Shown here piece by piece: positions 17,841-25,876 of a stretch of DNA of 64,000 nucleotides. Each line of letters opens with the position of its first letter. Within the stretch, counting starts at the first letter, position 1. The DNA is from Sphingobium amiense. GTDB taxonomy: Bacteria; Pseudomonadota; Alphaproteobacteria; Sphingomonadales; Sphingomonadaceae. Position numbers and translations under genes: made by a program. The stretch is from positions 2,170,001-2,234,000 of the forward strand of contig NZ_AP018664.1 in the NCBI RefSeq assembly GCF_003967075.1. The letters are read 5' to 3'. The notes below the pieces were generated by a model. That model searched no databases. It saw only the letters and a program-made list of their open reading frames with translations, and was not told where the DNA came from.

Positions 17841-17950
17841 GTCCAACACTCCATGGTCCCCCGCTCAAAGCCAGGGACGTGTTCAAACATGGGTCACTTC
17901 TCAGTGAAAATTACTGGCTTCCCCGGGTCACTTCTCAGCGGCAATCAACA

Positions 17951-18141
17951 CACAAGCGCGGCGACGTCGGTCAGCATATGAGCGGCGTCGGACAACAGCG
18001 CCAGGCTATTGAAGACGAACCCGCCGATACCTCGGCGATGAGGTAGGTCGAGGTGAGCGCAAGCGCCCATCCCAACATATTCGCGTTCGCGCCGGCCGTA
18101 TGATCGTGGCTGTGGCCAGCTCCTTCGTGGTCACGCGCCAT
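17951..18141 (-). pseudogene. czcD: 5' fragment of a CzcD-like cation diffusion facilitator, truncated and frameshifted
   Basis: From the ATG at 18141 the frame reads MARDHEGAGHSHDHTAGANA then MLGWALALTSTYLIAEV, the His-rich N-terminus and first transmembrane helix of a CDF zinc/cobalt exporter. One base is then missing: restoring it gives IGGFVFNSLALLSDAAHML, the conserved CDF segment, whereas the actual frame degenerates and stops. The gene is then cut by the IS21 end at 17950. It overlaps the czcA end by 11 bp, so it was the last gene of the czc operon. Confidence 0.85.
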
Positions 18142-21100
18142 GGGACATCTCCTCAAATTGGCCTGTCGGACGTTCGTCGCGATCGGCAGCGCGCTGCCCA
18201 AACCGGGCATAGAGTGTGGGAAGAACGAACAGGGTCAGCAGCGTTGCCGAGATCAGCCCGCCGATGACCACCGTTGCCAGAGGCTTCTGAACCTCGGCGC
18301 CGGCTCCGCTGGCAAAAGCCATGGGCACGAAACCCAGGCTTGCGACCAGCGCGGTCATGGCAACAGGCCGCAGGCGCTGGATGGCTCCGGTCCTTGCCGC
18401 CTCGGCCCGGCTCATGCCAGACCGGATCAAATCCTGGATCGAACTGACCATGACGAGACCGTTGAGGACTGCGATGCCCGACAGCGCAATGAACCCGACG
18501 GCTGCCGAGATCGAGAAGTCCATCCCCCGCACGAACAGCAGCAGGACACCGCCAACCAGCGCGAACGGAACGCCCGTGAACACAATCGCCGCGTCGCGCA
18601 CGTTGCCGAGAGCTCCGTAGAGGAGCAGCAAGATGAGCACGAAGCAGGCCGGGACGACCAGCTTCAGCCGTTCGCTTGCTGACGCCAGATTCTCGAACTG
18701 TCCGCCCCATTCGAGATAGCTGCCCGCGGGCAAGCGCACCTCGCTTGCGATCGCCGCCTGCGCGTCGGCAACGACGCTACCAACGTCGCGTCCACGCACA
18801 TTGGCCTGAACGACAACACGACGTTTTCCGTTGTCACGACTGATCTGATTGGGGCCGTCGACCACCGCGATGGTCGTGACACTCGACAGCGGCACATAGG
18901 AACCACCCGCTACTGGCACCTGCACTTGGGCAAGTGCTCCGAGATCGGCCCGTTCGGCTTCGGACAGGCGGATGACCACCGGGAAACGCCGGTCACCCTC
19001 GAAGATCATGCCGGACGTTCGGCCGCCGATCGTGGCGGTAATGGTATCCTGCACGTCCTGCGCCGTGACCCCAAGCCGCGCCATCGCGTCACGATTGACG
19101 CGAATATCGAGCATCGGAAGTCCACTTGTCTGCTCGACCTTCACATCGGTCGCGCCGTCGGTCTTCCGCAACACCGAAGCGATTTGCTCGGCTGTGCGGT
19201 TCATCGCTGCGAAGTCGTCACCGAAAACCTTGACCGCGACATCTCCGCGAACGCCAGCGATCAGTTCGTTGAACCGCATCTGGATCGGCTGGGTGATCTC
19301 ATAGGCATTGCCCGGAACCTTGCCCAGCTCCGCTTCCAGTCGTTCGACCAACTCGGCCTTGCTGAGGCTTGGGTCTGGCCATTCGTTGCGCGGCTTGAGG
19401 ATCACGAACATGTCGGTGGCGTTGGGCGGCATCGGATCGGACGCGAGTTCCGCCGTGCCGGTCTTGGAGAAGACGAACTTCACCTCCTTCTGCCGCGACA
19501 ATATCCGCTCCAGCGGCACCTGCATCGCCTGGCTTTGCTGGACCGAGGTCGCCGGGATGCGCAGCGCCTGGATCAGGACATCACCTTCGTCGAGCTGTGG
19601 CAGGAAGACCTGACCCAGCGAAACGAACGCCACTGCGGCAATGGCAAGGCTGCCGATCGCCGCACCGATGGTGATCGACGGCTTTTTCATCGCCCGGTCG
19701 AGACCGGGCTCGTAGCGCTGCTTCAGCCACGAGATGATCCGGCCGTCTTTCTCCTCCACTTTCTTCGACAGCCAGATCGCAATCATGGCCGGCACGAATG
19801 TCAGCGACAGGATGAAGGCGAAGGCCAGCGCGATGATGACCGTCAGCGCCATCGGCACGAAGGTCTTGCCCTCCACGCCCGTCAAGGTGAGCAGTGGCAC
19901 ATAGACGAGAATGATGATCGCCTGCCCATAGACCGAGGGGCGGATCATCTCGCGCGCCGCGCTCGCGACATTCGAGAGCCGCTCCTGGAGACTGAGCAAA
20001 CGGCCTTCATGATGCTGCTGTTCGGCGATCCGCCGCAGGGCATTCTCGACGATGATAACTGCACCATCGACGATCAGCCCGAAATCCAGTGCGCCAAGGC
20101 TCATGAGGTTTGCCGACACGCCCGCGCGCAGCATCCCGAACCCGGTCAGGACCATCGTGATGGGAATGACCAGGGCGGCGATCAGCGCGGCCCGGAAATT
20201 GCCGAGCAGCAGGAATAGTACGACGATGACGAGCAGCGCGCCCTCGCTCAGGTTCTTGGCGACGGTCTTGATCGTCGAGTTCACCAGCGCCGTTCGGTCA
20301 AGTACCGGTTGGATGACGACGTCAGGCGGCAATGAGGCGTTGATCTCCTGAAGGCGGTCGGCAACGGCCGTCGCCACCGTTCGGCTGTTCTCTCCGATAC
20401 GCATGACCGCTGTGCCGACGACCACTTCGGTCCCGTTCTCCGATGCAGAGCCCATTCGGATCGCCTGACCTGTCTGAACCGTCGCGACCTGATCGAGCGT
20501 GATCGGCACACCTTCCCGGGTCGCGATGACCGTCCGCGCCAGTTCTGCGTCGTTGCGGATCAGGGCATCGGATCGGACCGCGAGCCCCTCACCGCCACGG
20601 TTGACGAAGCCGCCGCCGACGCTCGTATTGTTGCGTTCGAGCGCAGTGCCGAGATCGGTCAGCGTGAGGCCGACAGATGCCAGCTTCTGGACATTGGGGA
20701 TGACCAGATACTGCTTTGCGTAACCGCCGATGGAATCAATGCCGGCGACGCCGGACACGTTCTTGAGGAGCGGCGTGACGATCCAGTCCTGCGCGGTGCG
20801 AAGATAGGTCGCCTTGTCGGCCTCGCTCGTCAGCCGCTGACCTTCTGGCGTGATGTAGCTTCCATCGGGCTGTTGGCCAGGTTCGCCGGGCCGGTGCTTG
20901 TCGTCGGCGCGGTGCTCCAGGCGAACGGTCCACATATAGACCTCGCCAAGCCCGGTCGAAATCGGCCCCATTTCGGGGCTGGCGCCGCTGGGCAAATTTT
21001 CCTTCACCTCCTCAAGGCGTTCGCCAACCTGCTGGCGGGCGAAGTAAATGTCGGTCGCGTCGGTGAAGACGGCCGTCACCTGCGCGAAGCCGTTTCGGCT

Positions 21101-21355
21101 CAGCGAGCGGGTATATTCTAGGCCGGGAATTCCGGCGAGCGCGGTTTCGATCGGGAACGACACCTGCTTCTCGACCAGTTCGGGCGAGAGCGCGGGCGCA
21201 CGCACGTTGATCTGAACCTGGTTGTTCGTGATGTCCGGCACGGCATCGATCGGCAGGCGGAACAGGGAGTATGCGCCAATCACGGCGGCGACAGCGGTGA
21301 GAGCGAGGACGAGCCAGCGCTTCTCGACCGCCCATGTGACGATGCGAGCAATCAT
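18131..21355 (-). CDS. czcA: CzcA family heavy-metal efflux RND transporter
   Basis: A 1,074-aa inner-membrane proton antiporter that exports divalent cations across the envelope with CzcB and CzcC. The N-terminal helix is followed by 'FRLPIDAVPDITNNQVQINVRAPALSP', a hallmark of HME-RND proteins. The transmembrane helix 4 motif DFGLIVDGAVIIVEN (about residue 420) has the charge pattern of the Co/Zn/Cd group (CzcA type) rather than the Cu/Ag group. Twelve transmembrane helices are visible as two blocks. Four bases separate it from czcB. The gene looks intact although its CzcD partner is broken. Confidence 0.95.
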   Translation of the reverse strand: MIARIVTWAVEKRWLVLALTAVAAVIGAYSLFRLPIDAVPDITNNQVQINVRAPALSPELVEKQVSFPIETALAGIPGLEYTRSLSRNGFAQVTAVFTDATDIYFARQQVGERLEEVKENLPSGASPEMGPISTGLGEVYMWTVRLEHRADDKHRPGEPGQQPDGSYITPEGQRLTSEADKATYLRTAQDWIVTPLLKNVSGVAGIDSIGGYAKQYLVIPNVQKLASVGLTLTDLGTALERNNTSVGGGFVNRGGEGLAVRSDALIRNDAELARTVIATREGVPITLDQVATVQTGQAIRMGSASENGTEVVVGTAVMRIGENSRTVATAVADRLQEINASLPPDVVIQPVLDRTALVNSTIKTVAKNLSEGALLVIVVLFLLLGNFRAALIAALVIPITMVLTGFGMLRAGVSANLMSLGALDFGLIVDGAVIIVENALRRIAEQQHHEGRLLSLQERLSNVASAAREMIRPSVYGQAIIILVYVPLLTLTGVEGKTFVPMALTVIIALAFAFILSLTFVPAMIAIWLSKKVEEKDGRIISWLKQRYEPGLDRAMKKPSITIGAAIGSLAIAAVAFVSLGQVFLPQLDEGDVLIQALRIPATSVQQSQAMQVPLERILSRQKEVKFVFSKTGTAELASDPMPPNATDMFVILKPRNEWPDPSLSKAELVERLEAELGKVPGNAYEITQPIQMRFNELIAGVRGDVAVKVFGDDFAAMNRTAEQIASVLRKTDGATDVKVEQTSGLPMLDIRVNRDAMARLGVTAQDVQDTITATIGGRTSGMIFEGDRRFPVVIRLSEAERADLGALAQVQVPVAGGSYVPLSSVTTIAVVDGPNQISRDNGKRRVVVQANVRGRDVGSVVADAQAAIASEVRLPAGSYLEWGGQFENLASASERLKLVVPACFVLILLLLYGALGNVRDAAIVFTGVPFALVGGVLLLFVRGMDFSISAAVGFIALSGIAVLNGLVMVSSIQDLIRSGMSRAEAARTGAIQRLRPVAMTALVASLGFVPMAFASGAGAEVQKPLATVVIGGLISATLLTLFVLPTLYARFGQRAADRDERPTGQFEEMSHGA

Positions 21356-21358
21356 GGC

Positions 21359-22501
21359 TTAGTCCTCGTGCGCTGCTTCGCTCTTGCCGAGTTCGGCCTT
21401 GAGCGTGAAACTTCCGATGGTGGCAATCCGCTCACGGCCCGAAAGCCCCGAGCGGATGAGCACCGTGTCGCCGGCGGTGTCGCCGAGTTGGACCGGTGTT
21501 GCCTTGAAGCCCGTCGCCGTGCGCACGAACACGACCGTTCGCCCTTCGACCGTCTGCACGGCTGTCGACGGCACGCGAACCGCGGAGGGGCCGCCGTCGC
21601 CGGCAAGCTGCACCGAGGCGGTCACGGCTTCGCCGACACGCCAGAGGTTGCCGCCATTGTCGAGTGACGCGATCGCCGGCACCAGCCTGGTCTGCGGATC
21701 GAGCGCAGGAGAGACGAAGCTGATCTTCGCGGTCGCCGAGCGACCGGATGCGCTGACCGTGACTTCTGCTCCCGGCCCGATACGCCCCGCATCCTCGGGC
21801 TTGAGGCTGAGCGACAGCGACACCTTCGAGAGATTGGCGACCCTGAACAGCTCGGCATCAGCCGCGACAGTCTGGCCGAGCACTACCGGTCGCGCGATCA
21901 CCTGACCGGAAATCGGCGCGACGATACCGAGGCGGTTGAGACCGCCGCCGCCCCCGCCGGCCGCCGACACCTGGCTCTGCGCCTGGGTAAGTGCGATCCG
22001 TGCTTCGGTTGCCGCGGTTCGCGCGGCGATCAGATCCTGCTCAGGCGAGACGCGCTGGGCGAACAGCCGCTGCTCGCGCGCCAGGTTGGAATTGGCCAGA
22101 GCAAGCCGAGCACGCGACGCCTCAACCTCACCCTTGAGCTGCGCAGCCTCGCGGCTCTCAATGACCGCAAGGGTCTGGCCCCGCGAAACGCCTTCGCCGA
22201 GATTGCGGTTGAGCGCGACTACACGCCCGGCAATCGCCGCTGAGACGACCTGCGTAGCCTGCGGATCGCCGTCGATCGTCGCCGGCAGTTCGATCGTTCC
22301 GGCGCCCCCAACCAATGGCGCCGCGACCTGTACGCCAGCGGTCGCTATCTGTTCGGCCGTCAGCGTGATCACGCCTTCATCCGCGTGGCCGGCTTCCTTG
22401 GGCTGCTGAGATGTGGCTTCATTCGTCGGAGTGCCCCCGCCACAGGCAGCAAGCATAAGCGCGAGCGACATTGCGCCCGCCAACTGAATATTCTTCATCA
22501 C
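21359..22501 (-). CDS. czcB: CzcB-like periplasmic adaptor lipoprotein
   Basis: A 380-aa membrane-fusion protein linking CzcA to the outer-membrane CzcC. The signal peptide ends in a lipobox (LMLAAC, lipidated C20). The barrel-sandwich hybrid halves (VVSAAIAGRVVALNRNLGEGVSRGQ and LNRLGIVAPISGQVIARPVVLGQTV) flank a helical hairpin ('EVEASRARLALANSNLAREQRLF'). A poly-Gly run (AAGGGGGGLN) marks the hairpin exit. It overlaps czcC by 4 bp. Confidence 0.93.
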   Translation of the reverse strand: MMKNIQLAGAMSLALMLAACGGGTPTNEATSQQPKEAGHADEGVITLTAEQIATAGVQVAAPLVGGAGTIELPATIDGDPQATQVVSAAIAGRVVALNRNLGEGVSRGQTLAVIESREAAQLKGEVEASRARLALANSNLAREQRLFAQRVSPEQDLIAARTAATEARIALTQAQSQVSAAGGGGGGLNRLGIVAPISGQVIARPVVLGQTVAADAELFRVANLSKVSLSLSLKPEDAGRIGPGAEVTVSASGRSATAKISFVSPALDPQTRLVPAIASLDNGGNLWRVGEAVTASVQLAGDGGPSAVRVPSTAVQTVEGRTVVFVRTATGFKATPVQLGDTAGDTVLIRSGLSGRERIATIGSFTLKAELGKSEAAHED

Positions 22502-23769
22502 TGGTTCCCCCCATGAGGCGCGGGGGCGGTCAGTCGCTCGAGCCGCGCGCGGGCATTCTGGTAGTTTGCGAGCGCATCGATCGCGGCGACACGGGTGTCG
22601 GCGAGGGTGCGTTCGGCATCGAGCAGGTCGAGTTGGCCGAACTTCCCTTCGCGATAGCCGATACGGGCGATGCGGGCGGCCTCCTGCGCCGCAGCGAGCG
22701 CCGGTCCGGCGGCGGCGCGTGCGGACGTTTCGGCGTTGGCAGCCTCGGCTTGTGCTTCGGCAATGGCCTGCTCGACATCGAGCGCAGTCATTCGCCGACG
22801 TGCCTCCACCCGTGACCGCTCGGCGCTCGCCTGGGCGACCGCCGCCTTGCCATTGTTGAACAGCGGGATCGGGATCGACACGGTGAACACTGCAGCGGTG
22901 TCGTTGGTCGCCTCCAGACGCCGCAGCGCCGGACCGATGTTGAGGTCGGGAACGCGATTGGCGCGCGCTAGGCGGATGCCGGCATCGGCGATCGCCAGAT
23001 CGGCATCCGCTGCCGCCAGCGTCAGCGTGCCGGATGCTGAGGGCAGGACGGTTGGGCCATAGGTCGCGGCCGGAAGGCGATCGAGCAGCGCAACGTCGAG
23101 CCCGCCATCGATGGGACGTCCCACGCGCCGCGCTAGGCTGAGACGGGCAACTTCGGCAAGTCGCGCCGCACGCTCAACGCTGGCCGCCGCGTTGATCCTG
23201 GCGACGTCGGCCCTTTGCTCTTCGAGCGGCGATGCTCGGCCAGCCTGTACCCGCACCCTTGCGGCTCGCAGAGCATCATCCGCGATGCGGAGCTGGTCAC
23301 GCGCCGTCGCGAGCCGCCGTTCGGCAGAGATCGCCTCGACATAGAGCGAGGTAACCTGAAGCCGGACATCGGCCGCAGCGATCGCCGCCTCCAGTTCCGC
23401 CCGCGAAAGCTGGGCGTTGGCGACAGCGACACGAGCGCTGCGTTTGCCACCAAGTTCGATGGGCAAGGCGACACCCATCGTCGTTTCGGCGCTTCTGAGG
23501 CCACTATAGGGACCAGTGCCGGCGACGTTTTCGACCTGGGCCTGGGCCACCGGGTTAGGACGCAGGCCGGCGACCGTCCGGTTCTCCTGTGCCGCCTCGA
23601 TGCCGGCATTGGCCGCGTCCGCCGACGGTGCCGCGCCGCCAGCGACGGCAACGGCCTCTTCTAGCGTCAAAATCGGTGCCGACGTATCGGCCGATATACG
23701 CTCCTGTTGCGCCTCCGCCACAGAGGCACAGGACGCCGCGGCAAGCATCGCCGCGAGCAATTTGTTCAT
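22498..23769 (-). CDS. czcC: CzcC-like outer membrane efflux protein
   Basis: A 423-aa TolC-family channel with signal peptide MNKLLAAMLAAASCASVAEA. Two TolC repeats are seen: 'LTLEEAVAVAGGAAPSADAANAG' near the N-terminus and 'LTLAAADADLAIADAGIRLARANRVPDLNIG' in the middle. The phrase 'FTVSIPIPLFNNGKAAVAQA' and the C-terminal GYREGKFGQLDLLDAERTL are characteristic of CzcC/CusC-type proteins. First structural gene of czcCBA, on the minus strand. Confidence 0.93.
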   Translation of the reverse strand: MNKLLAAMLAAASCASVAEAQQERISADTSAPILTLEEAVAVAGGAAPSADAANAGIEAAQENRTVAGLRPNPVAQAQVENVAGTGPYSGLRSAETTMGVALPIELGGKRSARVAVANAQLSRAELEAAIAAADVRLQVTSLYVEAISAERRLATARDQLRIADDALRAARVRVQAGRASPLEEQRADVARINAAASVERAARLAEVARLSLARRVGRPIDGGLDVALLDRLPAATYGPTVLPSASGTLTLAAADADLAIADAGIRLARANRVPDLNIGPALRRLEATNDTAAVFTVSIPIPLFNNGKAAVAQASAERSRVEARRRMTALDVEQAIAEAQAEAANAETSARAAAGPALAAAQEAARIARIGYREGKFGQLDLLDAERTLADTRVAAIDALANYQNARARLERLTAPAPHGGNQ

Positions 23770-23826
23770 GAGTATCCATTCCTGACTGATGAGCGTCAGG
23801 CCGGCATGTGCCGACCGGCGAAATCG

Positions 23827-24159
23827 TCAGGCTTGGGGAGGCCTCTGCAGGACATTGCCATTCGCGTTCGGCACAGGGGCGCTCAACTGACCGATACCTG
23901 GCATGACCATGAGCACAGCAGTCTCGGGGCCGCAGGCAATGGCTGGCGTTCCGACATCATGCCCATGGCAGGCGTTGTGATGGTGCGGCAGGCCATTGTC
24001 GCTGTCCGCAGGAACTTCGTCACCATCACCCGGCGCGTGGATAGTCAACTCGATGCCGAGCACGCTCCCGCCCGCCGCTTCAGCGGCATGCGCCATGCCT
24101 GCGAAGGCGGTCAGCACCAGCATTAGACAGGCAAGAAAAGGGCGGAGCTTACGCATCAT
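23827..24159 (-). CDS. small exported His-rich protein preceding czcCBA
   Basis: A 110-aa protein with a signal peptide (LRPFLACLMLVLTAFAGMAHA). A histidine cluster (LPHHHNACHGHDVG) in the mature part could bind metal ions. It lies 57 bp upstream of czcC in the same direction and is probably the leader gene of the operon, like the small periplasmic proteins (CzcI type) found ahead of other czc operons. Similarity is by position and composition only. A good GGGGG-type ribosome site precedes the paired ATGs at 24159. Confidence 0.7.
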   Translation of the reverse strand: MMRKLRPFLACLMLVLTAFAGMAHAAEAAGGSVLGIELTIHAPGDGDEVPADSDNGLPHHHNACHGHDVGTPAIACGPETAVLMVMPGIGQLSAPVPNANGNVLQRPPQA

Positions 24160-24169
24160 CTACCCCCTA

Positions 24170-24430
24170 TCACTCCGCCGCCACTGTGTAACTGACGTTT
24201 TCCCGGGCCAACTCTTTGCGCGCCTGCATGATAATTTGCGTACCCCCGGAAATGCCGAGTGCCGCCATGATGCCGGCGACGATCAGGTCGGGCCATGCGG
24301 TGTCGGTGCCGAACACACCAGCTGCGGCGAGGACGACCGCGATGTTGCCGATCGCGTCATTGCGCGAGCATATCCAGACCGATCGCATGTTCGCGTCGCC
24401 GCTGCGGTTGCTGTATCGCAACGTCTGCTT
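24170..24430 (-). pseudogene. 3' fragment of a second cation transporter (CDF family)
   Basis: The frame ending at 24170 carries RYSNRSGDANMRSVWICSRND, then AIGNIAVVLAAAGVFGTDTAWPDLIVAGIMAALG, the last transmembrane helices of the small (about 200-aa) CDF-like cation transporters of sphingomonads. Sequence upstream of about 24430 no longer resembles the family, so the first half is missing. It is not the missing part of the fragment at 17951, which belongs to the longer His-rich CzcD type. Confidence 0.75.
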
Positions 24431-24500
24431 TTGCCAAAAACAGTCTTTCAGGTGGCAAGCCGCGAACGGCAGCTTCGTCCCAAACGCCGCGAAGTTGGCC

Positions 24501-24517
24501 CCTCGCCGAAGGCGAGG
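24501..24517. terminator. small GC-rich stem-loop downstream of the recombinase
   Basis: CCTCGCC, GAA, GGCGAGG form a perfect 7-bp stem 11 bp after the recombinase stop (minus strand). No U-tract follows, so it may instead be a recombination-site element or a simple transcript end. It lies in the 97-bp gap between the recombinase and the transporter fragment. Confidence 0.35.
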
Positions 24518-24527
24518 AGCCGATTGG

Positions 24528-25160
24528 TCAAATCTCGGTATTCTCGGCGAGGGCAAGCGCATCTTCCACGTCAATCCCGAGATAGCGCACCGTATTCTCG
24601 ATCTTGCTATGCCCGAGAAGGATTTGGACGGCTCGAAGATTGCCGGTGGCCCTGTAGATGATCGATGCCTTCGTTCGCCGAAGCGAGTGGGTTCCATACT
24701 CGCTTCGCATCAAACCGACCCCTGTCACCCATTCATCGACAAGCCGAGCATACTGGCGAGTGCTGAGATGCCCATTATGATCAACTCGGCTCGGGAACAC
24801 ATAATCATCGACCGTGCCGCCCCGGCGTTCGAGCCAAGCTAGCAGGCTTGCGCGAGCGTCTGGCAGCAGTTCGAATTGAACGGGCCGGCCTGTTTTCTGC
24901 TGCATGACGATCGCCCGCGTTCGGATCTGCCCGCCGCTGACAAGGTCGCCAATTTTCATCTGCACCAAATCGCAGCCCCGAAGCTTGCTGTCGATCGCCA
25001 GATCGAACAGCGCCCGGTCTCGCAGGCGGCGGCGCTGATTGAGGTAGAAACGGATTTCCCAAATCTGCTTCGGTTTCAAGGCCCGCTTTACACCCACTGT
25101 CCTTCCGGCATTCCAAACCGGGCGCTTGGCGGCGGTGAGTTCTGTTTCAGGCATCTCCAT
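24528..25160 (-). CDS. short tyrosine recombinase
   Basis: A 210-aa recombinase that consists almost only of the catalytic domain. Expected residues are present: R61 (KLRGCDLVQM), K89 (QQKTGRP), H158 and R161 (THSLRRTKAS), H184 (LLGHSKIENT) and Y193 (VRYLGI). The usual SAM-like core-binding domain is reduced to about 40 residues, as in FimB-type recombinases. The ATG at 25160 is set by AAAGGAG 9 nt upstream. It sits at the edge between the metal-resistance block and the MerR-VIT block, and beside a transporter fragment. It may have moved or inverted these segments. Confidence 0.88.
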   Translation of the reverse strand: MEMPETELTAAKRPVWNAGRTVGVKRALKPKQIWEIRFYLNQRRRLRDRALFDLAIDSKLRGCDLVQMKIGDLVSGGQIRTRAIVMQQKTGRPVQFELLPDARASLLAWLERRGGTVDDYVFPSRVDHNGHLSTRQYARLVDEWVTGVGLMRSEYGTHSLRRTKASIIYRATGNLRAVQILLGHSKIENTVRYLGIDVEDALALAENTEI

Positions 25161-25444
25161 GATCGTTCTCCTTTGGCCACATTGGCCATCTGAAGAACGC
25201 TTGCCGATGAAGATCCGCCGGAGTGGCAATGCGGCTCGCGCCGACCAACTCACGACATTCTACACCGGCCGCCTGAGCGTCGGCTAAAACCGAGACCTGC
25301 CATAAACATGTCTCGAAGAGCCTCGGGTTAACGCCTACACGAAACGCCGTTCACCTCGAACGGTCTCCTCGTCAGAAGCAGAAAAAAGTTCATCCAGATC
25401 AAACAAATGGTGCGGTTTCCAGCTCTCAGCTGGCGGACCCTTGT

Positions 25445-25467
25445 TTTTGACAATTTATATGTTAAAA
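25445..25467. promoter_or_regulatory. 23-bp dyad, copy 1 (upstream of merR-like gene)
   Basis: Arms TTTTGACA (25445-25452) and TGTTAAAA (25460-25467) flank a 7-nt AT-rich centre, 7 nt before the MerR-like start codon. The left arm contains a perfect -35 hexamer (TTGACA). The same dyad occurs at 29735 and 31543. Autoregulation by the adjacent MerR-like protein is the simplest reading. The rest of the gap 25161-25444 shows no gene. Confidence 0.6.
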
Positions 25468-25474
25468 GAAACGC

Positions 25475-25846
25475 ATGAAACTCGAAGAGCTTTCGGCGAC
25501 TACCGGAGCGACAATCCGGCAGATCCGCTTCCTGATTTCCGAGGGGTTCGTCCCCTCGCCCGCAGGCGGGCGCACTTATGCTACTTATGGTGAGGCGCAC
25601 GTCCAGGCGATCCGTCGCTTTCAGCGCTTGAAGGGCCTTGGCTTTCCCAATGCAGCAATCCGGCTTCTTCTTGATGCGCGCGAGGGCGTGCCCGTGCCGG
25701 TGATGGACGGCCTGACACTGGTGATCGCACCCGATCTGATCGGCAGGGATGCTGACCTGGATCGGATGATCGCGCAGACCGAAACTAGACTGCGCGAGGC
25801 ATTTTCAGGCGGTGTAACGAAGGCGCGCAAGCGGGCGGCTGGCTGA
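25475..25846 (+). CDS. MerR family transcriptional regulator (short form)
   Basis: A 123-aa regulator. Residues 1-70 are a standard MerR winged helix: MKLEELSATTGATIRQIRFL, then 'EGFVPSPAGGRTYATYGEAHVQAIRRFQRLKGLGFPNAAIRLLLD'. The C-terminal part is a short helix suited to dimerization and has no cysteine, so it is not a classic metal sensor. No effector domain is visible. It lies 30 bp before the VIT-domain gene on the same strand and 7 nt after a dyad that recurs in the neighbourhood, so it probably controls itself and the nearby unknown genes. Confidence 0.9.
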   Translation: MKLEELSATTGATIRQIRFLISEGFVPSPAGGRTYATYGEAHVQAIRRFQRLKGLGFPNAAIRLLLDAREGVPVPVMDGLTLVIAPDLIGRDADLDRMIAQTETRLREAFSGGVTKARKRAAG

Positions 25847-25876
25847 TCATGCGCGGGATCCGAGGGAAGCACGACG

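Larger units (their letters stand above)
15461..17950 (-). mobile_element. IS21 family insertion sequence, complete
   Basis: A 2,490-bp element with istA and istB on the minus strand. Both ends begin TGTTGATTGC and continue in near-identical inverted form (GCTGAGAAGTGACCCGGGG). The subterminal motif GAGAAGTGACCC occurs twice at each end (15475, 15499; inverted at 17891 and 17925), as usual for IS21 transposase binding sites. The flanks (GGCAGCC and CACAAGC) show no target duplication, and each flank is a broken gene. This suggests that the element sits at a deletion or recombination junction. Confidence 0.93.

Noticed and set aside
24431..24697. N-terminal part of the open frame containing the second transporter fragment
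   Set aside because: It is antisense to the recombinase stop region and does not resemble any cation transporter, so the frame is a chance fusion.
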